NCBI GenBank assembly: GCA_036720245.1
Contig: DAIMNI010000005.1
Coordinates: 1 to 61,975 of the forward strand
Direction of reading: 5' to 3'
Source of the DNA: JAAZMA01 sp036720245
Lineage (GTDB): Bacteria; Bacillota; Clostridia; Tissierellales; Tepidimicrobiaceae
Length of the DNA stretch: 61,975 bases
Below are positions 25,900-35,330 of this stretch, in pieces. Both the position numbers and the translations under genes were made by a program. The notes below the pieces were generated by a model, which was given only the letters and a program-made list of their open reading frames with translations, was not told the DNA's origin and did no database searches. How positions within the stretch are numbered: position 1 is the stretch's first letter; each line of letters starts with the position of its first letter.

Positions 25900-25921
25900 A
25901 AAACTGTCTAGGACAGTTTTA
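25900..25921 (-). terminator. Terminator of the M23-like gene
   Basis: AAAACTGTCCTAGACAGTTTT on the minus strand, followed by AATTTTTTC. The stem overlaps the stop codon. Confidence 0.8.
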
Positions 25922-26602
25922 AAGCCTTTTGTTAAACTTTATATATTTAGAAGGGTCTACAGGATTTTCTCCTTCCCAAATCTCGAAGTGTAAATATTTG
26001 TTTCCATCCTTATTTGTTCCAAGAGTGCCTAATTTAGTTCCCTGAACTACTTCATCTCCTATATTCACATAGGTTTTAACCAAATAACCATATACTGAAA
26101 TTATTTCATCATGTTTAATTGTAATATAATATCCTTTAGACTTTTTATCTTCTATAGATAATACTAATCCACTATCTATAGCTACAGGCTCTTTTTCATC
26201 ATTAGGTATAATATCTACTCCACTATTAAATTTACTACTTCCATCTAAATATTTTACCTCACCAAAAGGATTATAAACCACTCCTTCAATAGGCAATATA
26301 TATTTAGAATTATCCTCTAGGTTTAATACAGATAAGGCTTTTCCAGGTAATTTAAATATTTTCTTACCATAATCTATTATTAATTTGCTATCCTCTTTAA
26401 CATTTACTTTATAATTAATACTATTGTCAATTATTTCTATAATATTAGAAGAAATACTATTGTTTAATCTTTTTAATAACAGTAATAGTATTAATATGGC
26501 TAGTACATAAATTATTCGATTTAATTGCCTTTTATAATTTAATCTAGATTTAAACAAATTTAGGATATTTCTAAAATTCCTATTATACCTTAATTTTTTC
26601 AT
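25919..26602 (-). CDS. Degenerate M23 (LytM/SpoIIQ-like) membrane protein
   Basis: About 228 residues, with one membrane helix (about residues 30-47) and a C-terminal M23 fold (GVVYNPFGEV, SGVDIIPNDE, GDEVVQGTKLGTLG, YLHFEIWEGENPVDP). The zinc ligands of active M23 enzymes appear altered: the His of HxGxD is Asn (FNSGVD) and HLHFE reads YLHFE. It resembles SpoIIQ-type scaffold proteins. The start is the ATG at 26602 with a GGTGGGTGA site. In the mre/min gene order this position holds an M23 protein in other Clostridia. Confidence 0.82.
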   Translation of the reverse strand: MKKLRYNRNFRNILNLFKSRLNYKRQLNRIIYVLAILILLLLLKRLNNSISSNIIEIIDNSINYKVNVKEDSKLIIDYGKKIFKLPGKALSVLNLEDNSKYILPIEGVVYNPFGEVKYLDGSSKFNSGVDIIPNDEKEPVAIDSGLVLSIEDKKSKGYYITIKHDEIISVYGYLVKTYVNIGDEVVQGTKLGTLGTNKDGNKYLHFEIWEGENPVDPSKYIKFNKRL

Positions 26603-26657
26603 AATTTCACCCACCTTAATTACTATATTATTTTATTTTAGTGGGTTTTATTCCAGA

Positions 26658-27710
26658 TTAAAATGGATTTATTATTAATTTTAGTTTTTCATTGCTTAAT
26701 ATAAAATATTCTTCTAAAGATTTGGGAATAAAAACTTTCTTGTCTTTTGTAATGAATATAGTATCTACATTTTCTAGACTATTAATTAATTTGGTTCCTT
26801 CTTCTACCCCCATTACAAATATAGCAGTAGACAGTGCATCCCCATCTATAGATTTGTCAGAAATTATACTTATACCTGATATCTCATTTTTAGCTGGATA
26901 TCCTGTTTTAGCATCTATAATATGATGGTATCTTTCCCCATTATAGACAAAATATCTTTCATAATCTCCAGAAGTTACAATTGAACTATCCTTAGTATTT
27001 AGTATTCCTATATAGTTTCCAGCTACAGTAAAGGGATCTTGTATTCCTATTTTCCAAGCCTCCCCATTAGTTTTTTCTCCTAGGGCATATATATTTCCCC
27101 CTAAATCTATAATAGCAGAATTGACACCATTTTCTAAGAAAATTCTCTTGACTTCATCTGCTGCATAGCCTTTTACTATACCTCCTAAGTCCAGTTTCAT
27201 GCCTTTTTTACTTAGATATACTAAATTTCCCTCTTCAAGAATTAAATCCTTATAATTAACTAAGGCCTTTTTTTCATTTATTTCCTTCTCTGTGGGAATA
27301 CTCTCTCTTTCCTTTTCATCTGTGCCAGTAATGTTCCATAATTCTACCAATGGACCAATAGTTGGTTCATAAGCACCATTTGAGAGCTCTGCAAAATGTT
27401 TTGCCTTTTCTATAGCAAAATAAGTGTCGTCATTTACCTTTACAGGCTTAATACCAGCATTTTGATTAATTAAGCTTACATCACTACTATCTATGGTTGC
27501 ACTCATTCTATCTTCAATTTCTTTTAGTCTATTTATAGCCTTATCCATTATCTTTTCATCTTTACTATCATATATTTTTAATGTAATAACTGTATCCATT
27601 AAGAATTCTGTTCTAGTTAAAACCTTTTGTTGTTTACTAGAACATGCTGTGATTGACAAAGTAACTATTATAAATACTAAAGAAAATAGTAATATTCTTT
27701 TCCCCTTCAT
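26658..27710 (-). CDS. apbE: FAD:protein FMN transferase ApbE (lipoprotein)
   Basis: About 350 residues. A lipoprotein signal ends in LSITACSS (lipobox ITAC). The catalytic domain has TRTEFLMDTVITLKIYD, GAYEPTIGPLVELW, MKLDLGGIVKGYAAD and the late GDALSTAIFVMG. ApbE attaches FMN to Thr or Ser in SGAT-type motifs outside the cell. Here it directly follows a two-site FMN-binding lipoprotein, its likely substrate, and lies on the same strand as RnfG and RnfD. The start is the ATG at 27710 (site GAGGGATAAA). Confidence 0.93.
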   Translation of the reverse strand: MKGKRILLFSLVFIIVTLSITACSSKQQKVLTRTEFLMDTVITLKIYDSKDEKIMDKAINRLKEIEDRMSATIDSSDVSLINQNAGIKPVKVNDDTYFAIEKAKHFAELSNGAYEPTIGPLVELWNITGTDEKERESIPTEKEINEKKALVNYKDLILEEGNLVYLSKKGMKLDLGGIVKGYAADEVKRIFLENGVNSAIIDLGGNIYALGEKTNGEAWKIGIQDPFTVAGNYIGILNTKDSSIVTSGDYERYFVYNGERYHHIIDAKTGYPAKNEISGISIISDKSIDGDALSTAIFVMGVEEGTKLINSLENVDTIFITKDKKVFIPKSLEEYFILSNEKLKLIINPF

Positions 27711-27734
27711 TTTATCCCTCTCCAATAATGTTAA

Positions 27735-27760
27735 CAAACCCTAACAAATGTTAGGGTTTG
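27735..27760 (-). terminator. Hairpin between the FMN-lipoprotein gene and apbE
   Basis: CAAACCCTAACA and TGTTAGGGTTTG form a strong stem in the gap. The run of T on the minus strand is weak, so it may act as a processing or partial terminator. Confidence 0.5.
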
Positions 27761-27764
27761 TATT

Positions 27765-28622
27765 TTACTTAGCAGCTTCTAATGCTTTAGATATTAATTC
27801 AATCATAGTATTCCTAGTATTAGTAGCTCCTGAAATACTGTCTAAATTTAAATCTTCTGTACCATTATTATCAATTATTAATTTTTGAACACCTTTCACC
27901 ACATCAAAGGAATCCAAATATGCATAATTATCTACAGATTTTCTATCTCCAGCTTTAATTTCCACTGCTTCAGTCTTATGTTTTCCATCACTTTCTGTCA
28001 CAGGTTTTTTATCTTCATCAAATACTACTTTATTGCCTTCCATATCTTCTTCTGCTAATTCATAATAGTCAATACCTACTATTTGACCATCTCTAACTAC
28101 TATTTTAACACCGGCTTTCCAGCCATGAGAACCTTCTTCTGCATCTTCGGTATATTCTCCGTCCTTATATACAGCTTCATATTTTTCTCCTTTTGAAGCT
28201 TTAGCTAATAATTCATTTACTACTTCTTTAAAGCTTTCCTTTGTATGAGTAGCACCAGATACTGCATCAAAATTCATCTCATTTAAATCTTTCTTCTCAT
28301 TAAATTGTTCGTTAAGGCTTTTAAGTACTTCTAAACCCTCTGGATAATTATAATTAGATTCATTCTTTTCTTCTCCAGAATCAGCTAAGATTTCCATATA
28401 TTTAAAAGAAGAAATCTCTCCATTTGCTACTTCCATTTTAGCCATAGGATAGTTTCCATGATCACTAACCGGCATTTTTACTAAATAATTGCCATCCTGC
28501 AATTCTTCTACTACTACATCCTCTGTTCCCCCTGTGGTATCTTTGTCCTTTCCACCGCATCCTGTAACAGCTAGTACAACTAGTACCATGATTAGCATCA
28601 TTAAACCTAATCTCTTTTTCAT
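27765..28622 (-). CDS. Two-domain FMN-binding lipoprotein (PplA-like)
   Basis: A 285-residue lipoprotein (signal ending VLAVTGCGGK) with two FMN-bind domains. Each carries an ApbE target motif: MNFDAVSGATHTKESF at about residues 155-170 and LDSISGATNTRNTM near the end. The architecture matches PplA, the extracellular flavin protein of Listeria electron transfer. ApbE is the next gene, so covalent double flavinylation is likely. No NDH-2 or quinone gene is nearby. The ribosome site is GGAGGGAG. Confidence 0.88.
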   Translation of the reverse strand: MKKRLGLMMLIMVLVVLAVTGCGGKDKDTTGGTEDVVVEELQDGNYLVKMPVSDHGNYPMAKMEVANGEISSFKYMEILADSGEEKNESNYNYPEGLEVLKSLNEQFNEKKDLNEMNFDAVSGATHTKESFKEVVNELLAKASKGEKYEAVYKDGEYTEDAEEGSHGWKAGVKIVVRDGQIVGIDYYELAEEDMEGNKVVFDEDKKPVTESDGKHKTEAVEIKAGDRKSVDNYAYLDSFDVVKGVQKLIIDNNGTEDLNLDSISGATNTRNTMIELISKALEAAK

Positions 28623-28716
28623 AAATCTCCCTCCAAATTTTTATAATTAGGTAAGCAATCCATGATACATTATATAGTAATAATATTAACAATTCAATAA
28701 TTGTTTAATTATTAAC

Positions 28717-28740
28717 ATATCTGGAAAATTCCCCAGATAT
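28717..28740 (-). terminator. Terminator after minE
   Basis: ATATCTGG and CCAGATAT form an 8-base-pair stem followed on the minus strand by a T-rich tract. It separates the min genes from the FMN-lipoprotein gene. Confidence 0.65.
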
Positions 28741-28744
28741 TAAC

Positions 28745-29026
28745 TTACCTAATATTGTCTTTCATTTTTACTATAGGGATATTGGCTACTAGTGCTGATA
28801 TAGGCATATCATCAGATTCTCTTTTCATTTTAGTTAGTTTAATATCTAAGCCTTCCTCATCTATTTCTGCATATTCTTCAATTACCCTAATCATGTCTCC
28901 TTTAACCATTTCTAAAAATTTTGGAGATAAATCAGATCTATCATGAACTAATACTAATTTTAATCTTTCCTTGGCAATATTTTTACTATCCTTACCTTTT
29001 TTACCAAACATATTAAATAAGTCCAA
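28745..29026 (-). CDS. minE: Cell division topological factor MinE
   Basis: A 93-residue MinE, with the N-terminal membrane and MinD-binding part (MDLFNMFGKKGKDSKNIAKE) and a C-terminal dimer domain (MVKGDMIRVIEEYAEIDEEG). It keeps MinCD off midcell. Immediately follows minD. Presence of MinE, rather than DivIVA alone, is common in Clostridia. Confidence 0.93.
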   Translation of the reverse strand: MDLFNMFGKKGKDSKNIAKERLKLVLVHDRSDLSPKFLEMVKGDMIRVIEEYAEIDEEGLDIKLTKMKRESDDMPISALVANIPIVKMKDNIR

Positions 29027-29042
29027 ATATATTCCCCTCCTA

Positions 29043-29834
29043 TTAACTAAATAATAATTTAATTAATTTAGTAAACTTACCTTCCCCATTATCTAAATCC
29101 AATAATTCTATTTCCTCACCAGTAATTCTTCTACATATATTTCTAAAGGCCTTACTTGATAATGGGTTTTCTTCTGATACAACAGGTTCTCCCTTGTTTG
29201 TAGAGATAACTATTGCTTCATCATCGGGGACCACTCCTAGTAAATCTACTGCCAGAATATCTATAATATCCTCTACATTCATCATATTGCCTCTTTTAAC
29301 CATATCTAATCTTATTCTATTGACAATTACTTTTGGATTTGTAATACCCTTTGCCTCTAATAGTCCTATTACTCTATCTGCATCCCTTACAGCTGAAATC
29401 TCAGGAGTAGTTACTATATATGCTTCATCAGCACCAGCTATTGAATTTTGGAAACCCTGTTCGATTCCTGCGGGAGAGTCTATAATTATATAATCAAATT
29501 CTTCTTTTAAATCTTTGACTAATTCTAACATTTGTTCTGGATTTACAGCTGTCTTGTCCTTAGTTTGAGCAGCTGGAAGAAGAAATAATCCTTCAAATCT
29601 TTTATCCCTAATAAGCCCTTGTTTTAATCTGCAATTTTTTTCCACCACGTCTACAATATCATATACTATTCTATTTTCCAGCCCCATGACTACGTCTAGA
29701 TTTCTAAGACCTATATCAGTATCTACCACTACAACCTTATATCCTAACATGGCTAAGCCTGTACCAATATTTGCAGTGGTTGTAGTCTTACCTACGCCAC
29801 CTTTACCCGATGTAATAACTATTGCCCTTCCCAT
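29043..29834 (-). CDS. minD: Septum site-determining ATPase MinD
   Basis: About 263 residues. It begins MGRAIVITSGKGGVGKTTTT (deviant Walker A), and has GYKVVVVDTDIGLRNLDVVMG and IIIDSPAGIEQGFQN. The start is the ATG at 29834 with AGGAGGAAG upstream. The C-terminus ends with an amphipathic tail (KFTKLIKLLFS) for membrane binding. Confidence 0.95.
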   Translation of the reverse strand: MGRAIVITSGKGGVGKTTTTANIGTGLAMLGYKVVVVDTDIGLRNLDVVMGLENRIVYDIVDVVEKNCRLKQGLIRDKRFEGLFLLPAAQTKDKTAVNPEQMLELVKDLKEEFDYIIIDSPAGIEQGFQNSIAGADEAYIVTTPEISAVRDADRVIGLLEAKGITNPKVIVNRIRLDMVKRGNMMNVEDIIDILAVDLLGVVPDDEAIVISTNKGEPVVSEENPLSSKAFRNICRRITGEEIELLDLDNGEGKFTKLIKLLFS

Positions 29835-29851
29835 ATATTTCTTCCTCCTCT

Positions 29852-30475
29852 TCATTGTTTTTTTACTGAATATGGTTGAATTAATACTTCTCCCTTATAA
29901 ACTTTTGCTATTTCAGGTATATTAGACATTAAAAATCCTTCATCTGGTTTTCTAGCAATTATATCTCCAATTCTTAATTGGGTAGCCTGCAATTCATAGG
30001 CTGCTACATAAGCATTTTCATTACCATCCATACCAGCATGAACTACTCCCCTTAATTTTCCCAAAATTACTATATTACCTGTTGCCTTTACTAAAGCCCC
30101 AGGATTTACATCTCCTATTATGACTATATTGCCATGATATTCTATAATTTGTCCAGATCTAATAGTAGCATTTATAAATTTAGTCATTCCTTCTTTAATT
30201 TCAATATTTGAAGTTTTTTCTTCTAAATAACTAGGTATACCATTTTCATCAATGCATAAATCAAATTTATATTCCATCATATGTAAAAGTTCTTTTATTT
30301 CTTCCTCCTTTAAACTCTCACTTTTTATTCCCAATATACTAGCGCCATTATAAAAGTCTTTATATTCTACTAATTTTATTTGGAGTTCCTTTTTTATATT
30401 TTCAAAATCCCCCTCTTTAATAAAAATATAAATACCCTCTTTAATACCTTTAAAGCTAACTAATTCTTCTTTCAA
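29852..30475 (-). CDS. minC: Septum site-determining protein MinC
   Basis: About 207 residues: an N-terminal FtsZ-inhibiting domain and a C-terminal beta-helix with NIVIIGDVNPGALVKATGNI and VVHAGMDGNENAYVAA, which binds MinD. I take the TTG at 30475 as start because a GGAGG site lies 8 bases before it; the ATG at 30490 overlaps that site and is less likely. Confidence 0.88.
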   Translation of the reverse strand: MKEELVSFKGIKEGIYIFIKEGDFENIKKELQIKLVEYKDFYNGASILGIKSESLKEEEIKELLHMMEYKFDLCIDENGIPSYLEEKTSNIEIKEGMTKFINATIRSGQIIEYHGNIVIIGDVNPGALVKATGNIVILGKLRGVVHAGMDGNENAYVAAYELQATQLRIGDIIARKPDEGFLMSNIPEIAKVYKGEVLIQPYSVKKQ

Positions 30476-30565
30476 TGACAATACCTCCATAATCCTTCAC
30501 TATATATGTTCTATATGTAAATCTAAAATCCTTCTTTATTTTATAATTTCTTATAATATATTATA

Positions 30566-30600
30566 AAAATTGAATTGGAAGGTAATTACCTTGCCAATTC
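30566..30600 (-). terminator. Terminator between pbp2 and minC
   Basis: GAATTGGCAAGGTAATTACC and the paired CCAATTC, followed by AATTTTT on the minus strand. The stem overlaps the last codons of the PBP2 gene, so minCDE likely has its own promoter or is fed by read-through. Confidence 0.75.
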
Positions 30601-33600
30601 AATTTCAAAGGGCAATGCCTCCTTTTTATCCATACTATTAAGTCCTAAGTATTCAGCAATTACTTCCCTTGCAATAGGCCCTGCATAACCACCAGAACCT
30701 CCTTGGAATAGTACTACTGCTACTGCTATTTCAGGATCCTCATAGGGAGCAAAGGCAACAAACCATGCATAATCATCATAATTTTCTCCGGTAACTGGGT
30801 TTTTAGAATGATTTTGTGCAGTCCCAGTTTTAGTAGCCACCGTTACAGGAAAATTCCCAAATATTGATCTAGCGGTACCTTCAGTGGTTACCTTTTTCAT
30901 ACCTAATTTTACATGCTCTAGATTTTCATAATCATTTAATTCCATTCTTTCTGGATTTACTTCCCTTTCCATTATGATTTCAGAATTATCAAAGTTTTTA
31001 ATATTATCTATAGCTGTTACCTTATGCCTATAGCCTCCATTAGAAAGAGTGGCTATATAATTTGCCATTTGTATGGTTGTGTAGGCGTTTTGTCCTTGGC
31101 CTATGACAATATTTAATGTATCAGTAATATTCCAACTAGCTTGATTAATATAATCAAATTTAATTTTATCAGCTAATCCACTTGTATCATTAGGAAGAAC
31201 TTTTTCAGGATAAAATCCCATTTCATCTAATTTTTTAATTACCTCTCCCCTAGACATAGGCTCTGGCTCACCAACCCAGCTAACTATTTCCTCTATAGAT
31301 TCTTTAATTTCATCTTCTTCTAATTTTACATCCTCTTTTATATAAGAATGTATATTATTTTTTAAATATCTTCTTAACATAGCCTTAGTAGTTACAACTT
31401 TTCGCTCTGGATCTGGCACTCCACCAGATTCCTCTTGTGGAATGTCTATTTCTATTCCAGTTTTATCATTAAGTCCCAATTGTTTTGCCATATTAGCTAT
31501 ATCCTCTATATCTAATCTCATGCCCAATGATTCTCCAGTTCTCGGATTTTTCCCAAAAGCCAAAGAATAAAAATAGTAATTACAAGAATCTCTTAAAGCA
31601 TCATATAAGTTTTCACTACCATGGGTACCTTTGTGAGAATTCCAAATCCAACATCCCATTCTACTAGTACCTATATCTACATAACCCATATCTCTAATAG
31701 TTTTATTAGGAGATAAGCCCTTTTCTAAAGCTGCTAGGGCGGGAACCATTTTAAAGGTAGAACCAGGCTGTACAGCTGTTTGTATGGCTATATTATATAA
31801 TGGCCTTGGAGCCAATAAATCTTTTTCATTTTCTGGAAATAAAGATAACCAGTCGGAATTAGAAATTCCAGTGGAGAATAAATTTGGATCATAGGATGGA
31901 AAGTTTTCCAGAGCTAATAATTCTCCAGTTTTCACATCTATGGCAACAACAGCACCTGAAGTTGCATATATATATGGTCTTCCCTTGGATTTATTTATTC
32001 CATATTTATAATCTCCCCATTTACTTTTAAAGGTTCCGCCTTTTTGAATTTCTTCAAGTGCATGTTCCAGAGATTTTCTAGCCACTTTTTGAAGTTCTGT
32101 ATCTATAGTTAGATAAATATTATCCCCTGGTTCTGGTTTTTCTTCTGTCAATACATTAGTTGTATTTCCGTGGACATCTACCTCTACCTTTTTTATCCCA
32201 GGCTCCCCTTTAAGTTCCGTTTCAAACTTTTCCTCAATACCAGTTTTACCTATTATATCATTAGGTGAATATTTATTTTGATTTACATACTTTTCAATTT
32301 CATTAGGTTGAGAAATTTTACCAAGGTAACCTAATAAATGGGAAGCTACTTCTCCCTCTGGATAATATCTTATTGGCTCTACAGACACTTGAATACCTGG
32401 TACTTCCATTAAACCTTCCTCAATTTTTGCTACAGTAGAATCTTTAATACCATAGGCAATATTAATTGGCTGATAGGCTCTTTGGCCTTGTTTATGCAAT
32501 TGATCATATAGGGTCATTATAGTGCGGGCTTCATATTTACTAATTTTTCCTTCAATTTCAAAATGTTTTTTTAGATATTCAAATAATTCTTCTCCTTTTA
32601 AATCCTCTTTTAATTTAATTGTATCATACCAATTTTGTTTATTTACCATAGATACATATTCCCATTTAGAAATAGATATTTTAGGATTTATTCCATTATT
32701 TAATAAAACTTCTTGTGCAATTCCCTTAATATTATCATCTGTTATAAATTTTTCTAGCAAATTTTCCTTTTTAGCAAAGTTTATTAATGTATCTATTGGC
32801 CTTTCTTCTGAGGATAATTCCTTGCTTTTATGACTATATAATACTGTATTGTCCTCCTCATTTACCTCTATATTAACTGGTGCTTCTAATCCCTTTTCTT
32901 CTATCATATTTATTAATACTTTTCCCGGAGCTATTTTAATATCATTGCCTTTTCCATCCTTAGTATCTGATACTTTCCATAGTAAACTCTCTAGAGAAGA
33001 ATTTATTACAATATTTACAAAATCATCTTTTGCATTGCTTTCAAAATTTATATTTGGAAAATCCTTCATTAGATTTCTTTTTTGGTCTAAAAATTCCTCA
33101 TCATATTTTAAAGAGTATTCTTTAAGAATTAAATCCTGATTTAAATCCTTAGAGGCTAATGTATTAAAGACTATTTGTCTTGAAATTGGATGGTCTATTA
33201 ATTTTCGTATTATATTTTTATCATTATCAATTAAACTAATTAAAGCTTCCTTTGGTGAGGCATCTTTATTTATATTATAGTTTTTTTTCCATATACCTAT
33301 ATCTTTAGTCTCATTAAAACTCATTATTACTTTTTCATCTTCTAATCTAGTTTCTATTGGAACATCTATCCCTTTTGCTTCAAGAGCATTTATAGCCCTA
33401 TTTGCAGTTAAAAACTGATAATGCTCACTATATCCTGGATGTAAATAATAAGTGTCAAGTAATTCTCCTAAGAGATTATTATCAATAATAATCTCTATTA
33501 CTTTATCTGTAGGGCTTATATTTTCCCTACTATATACTTCCTCATTGGGATATTTAAATATATTAAATTCTACTGGAAACTCATCTACATAATTAACTCC

Positions 33601-33921
33601 ATCTTCCTCTAATAATCTTGTTAAAGTCAATAAAACTTCATTAGTAGACTTTTTATCACTTAAATCTAATTCGTCCTTTAATAATTGCACAGTAAAACTA
33701 GGCTTATTCCCTGCCAATAGCCTACCATTTCTATCTCTTATTTCACCTCTAGGGGCAGTCATATATACTTCCTTAAGCCTTTTATTGTCTGCTGTATCCC
33801 TATAGTAATCTCCTTCTACTATAGTTAAAGTAGCAAGTTTAAAAGATAAAGCTAATAGCATTATAACTGATAGTAAAATTAATATATTATATCTGTTTTT
33901 TATTTTCTCTAAAAATTTCAA
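30586..33921 (-). CDS. mrdA: Penicillin-binding protein 2 (elongasome transpeptidase), enlarged
   Basis: A 1111-residue class B PBP, well above the 600-700 of E. coli PBP2. A membrane anchor (residues 11-33) is followed by the R1 region APRGEIRDRNGRLLA, an extended pedestal, and the transpeptidase: SxxK at Ser721 (QPGSTFKM), SCN at 779-781, and KTGTAQ near residue 1050. The pedestal contains three related blocks at about residues 116-156, 188-243 and 348-393. It works with MreBCD in rod growth and follows mreD directly. RodA is not in the window. Confidence 0.93.
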   Translation of the reverse strand: MKFLEKIKNRYNILILLSVIMLLALSFKLATLTIVEGDYYRDTADNKRLKEVYMTAPRGEIRDRNGRLLAGNKPSFTVQLLKDELDLSDKKSTNEVLLTLTRLLEEDGVNYVDEFPVEFNIFKYPNEEVYSRENISPTDKVIEIIIDNNLLGELLDTYYLHPGYSEHYQFLTANRAINALEAKGIDVPIETRLEDEKVIMSFNETKDIGIWKKNYNINKDASPKEALISLIDNDKNIIRKLIDHPISRQIVFNTLASKDLNQDLILKEYSLKYDEEFLDQKRNLMKDFPNINFESNAKDDFVNIVINSSLESLLWKVSDTKDGKGNDIKIAPGKVLINMIEEKGLEAPVNIEVNEEDNTVLYSHKSKELSSEERPIDTLINFAKKENLLEKFITDDNIKGIAQEVLLNNGINPKISISKWEYVSMVNKQNWYDTIKLKEDLKGEELFEYLKKHFEIEGKISKYEARTIMTLYDQLHKQGQRAYQPINIAYGIKDSTVAKIEEGLMEVPGIQVSVEPIRYYPEGEVASHLLGYLGKISQPNEIEKYVNQNKYSPNDIIGKTGIEEKFETELKGEPGIKKVEVDVHGNTTNVLTEEKPEPGDNIYLTIDTELQKVARKSLEHALEEIQKGGTFKSKWGDYKYGINKSKGRPYIYATSGAVVAIDVKTGELLALENFPSYDPNLFSTGISNSDWLSLFPENEKDLLAPRPLYNIAIQTAVQPGSTFKMVPALAALEKGLSPNKTIRDMGYVDIGTSRMGCWIWNSHKGTHGSENLYDALRDSCNYYFYSLAFGKNPRTGESLGMRLDIEDIANMAKQLGLNDKTGIEIDIPQEESGGVPDPERKVVTTKAMLRRYLKNNIHSYIKEDVKLEEDEIKESIEEIVSWVGEPEPMSRGEVIKKLDEMGFYPEKVLPNDTSGLADKIKFDYINQASWNITDTLNIVIGQGQNAYTTIQMANYIATLSNGGYRHKVTAIDNIKNFDNSEIIMEREVNPERMELNDYENLEHVKLGMKKVTTEGTARSIFGNFPVTVATKTGTAQNHSKNPVTGENYDDYAWFVAFAPYEDPEIAVAVVLFQGGSGGYAGPIAREVIAEYLGLNSMDKKEALPFEIELAR

Positions 33922-33933
33922 ATAAGTTCACCT

Positions 33934-34434
33934 CTATTTTTTGCCAAATCTTATAGATGGGACAGTATAGATTTTGTTAAATAATTTATAAAATAATATA
34001 GATAGTAAACCATTGTAAAGTGTTTCTAATAATACAATTTGTTTAAAAAATATAGAAAAGTTAATATTATGGCCTAAGAAAAACATAAATAGATAATAAA
34101 GCAAATGATAAAATAAGGTGGCTAAAAAGCTCAAAAGTATGGGTATTAATACATTATCCTTTGATAATTTGTCTTCATTCACCCCTATAATATAGCCTAT
34201 AAAAAAATATATAATACCATTTACGCCTATAACAGTACTAAAAGCAATATCCTGTAATAGACCTATTATAAGCCCTACTATACTTCCTACATTTTTCCCC
34301 CTAATTAAAGATATTAAAACTATAATTATAAGGCCGGTATTTGGTACTACGCCAAATAGACTTAAATTAGGAAGTATAGTGCTTTGAAATATAAAGTTTA
34401 TAATAATAATTAAAAAAATTGTTATAAAATTCAT
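33934..34434 (-). CDS. mreD: Rod shape-determining protein MreD
   Basis: A 166-residue membrane protein with about five helices, including IIFLIIIINF-like and SIVGLIIGLLQDIAFSTVIG segments, the latter typical of MreD. It follows mreC by 18 bases and precedes PBP2. Confidence 0.9.
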   Translation of the reverse strand: MNFITIFLIIIINFIFQSTILPNLSLFGVVPNTGLIIIVLISLIRGKNVGSIVGLIIGLLQDIAFSTVIGVNGIIYFFIGYIIGVNEDKLSKDNVLIPILLSFLATLFYHLLYYLFMFFLGHNINFSIFFKQIVLLETLYNGLLSILFYKLFNKIYTVPSIRFGKK

Positions 34435-34452
34435 TTAAATCCCTCAATTAGA

Positions 34453-35310
34453 CTAATTAGATACAACAAATACTTTGTAAACTTTTTTAAAATCTATGGC
34501 TGGTTCAATATAAATATTTTTCATTAAATCCTCATCCTTTTTTACTACATCTACGATTTCTCCAATATAAAGATCCTTTACATATTTTCCTCCTAATCCA
34601 GAGGTAAATAGCTTGTCTCCCTTCATTACATCAGCTTTGGTATCGAAAAGATAACCTGTCAATTTATTATCCGTACTTCCAGATTTATTATCCATAATTC
34701 CAGATATGATACCACCATCCTGAGTACGTAGCACCTTAAATGAAATTTTAGAGTTTTCATCTATTAGAGATACTACTTTTGAGAAATCATCTCCTACTTC
34801 TACTACTCTCCCTACTACTCCCTCTTGTATTACATTATTATCAGTTTCAACTGCCTGTACAACAGTATCTCCTATTTTAATTCCATCTTTTAAGCCTTTG
34901 TCAATCATAAATCTATCAAACCAATTTCCAGGTTCTTGACCTATTATTTCTGCAGAAATTAATTTATAATCAGTAGCTTCTAATAGCTTAGCTTCTTTTT
35001 CCAATGTTTCAGATTTTCCAATTAAATTTTCATAATGTCTATTTTTTTCTTCTAATTCGCTTATTTCTATTTTTAGTTTTTCATTTTCTTCCTTTAGGTT
35101 TCCTATATTCTTTATAGAAATAAAAAAATCAGTAGTTTTTTTATTTGTCCTATAAAAAAATCTTTCTATTGGAACGAGGATATTGCCAATAGTTCTTTCT
35201 ACTTTAGTTAAAGAACCTCTACTATTACTAGTCACACCAATGACAATGATTAGAATGATAGTAACTATAGTTACTATCATTCTATTTTTATATTTTTTAA
35301 AAAAGGACAT
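34453..35310 (-). CDS. mreC: Rod shape-determining protein MreC
   Basis: A 285-residue protein with an N-terminal membrane helix (MIVTIVTIILIIVIGVTSN), a coiled coil (LKEENEKLKIEISELEEKNR) and a beta-barrel domain with EIIGQEPGNWFDRFMIDKG and FTSGLGGKYVKDLYIGEIV. It bridges MreB filaments with periplasmic-side synthases. Confidence 0.93.
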   Translation of the reverse strand: MSFFKKYKNRMIVTIVTIILIIVIGVTSNSRGSLTKVERTIGNILVPIERFFYRTNKKTTDFFISIKNIGNLKEENEKLKIEISELEEKNRHYENLIGKSETLEKEAKLLEATDYKLISAEIIGQEPGNWFDRFMIDKGLKDGIKIGDTVVQAVETDNNVIQEGVVGRVVEVGDDFSKVVSLIDENSKISFKVLRTQDGGIISGIMDNKSGSTDNKLTGYLFDTKADVMKGDKLFTSGLGGKYVKDLYIGEIVDVVKKDEDLMKNIYIEPAIDFKKVYKVFVVSN

Positions 35311-35330
35311 GATATCACCACTTAAGCCAT

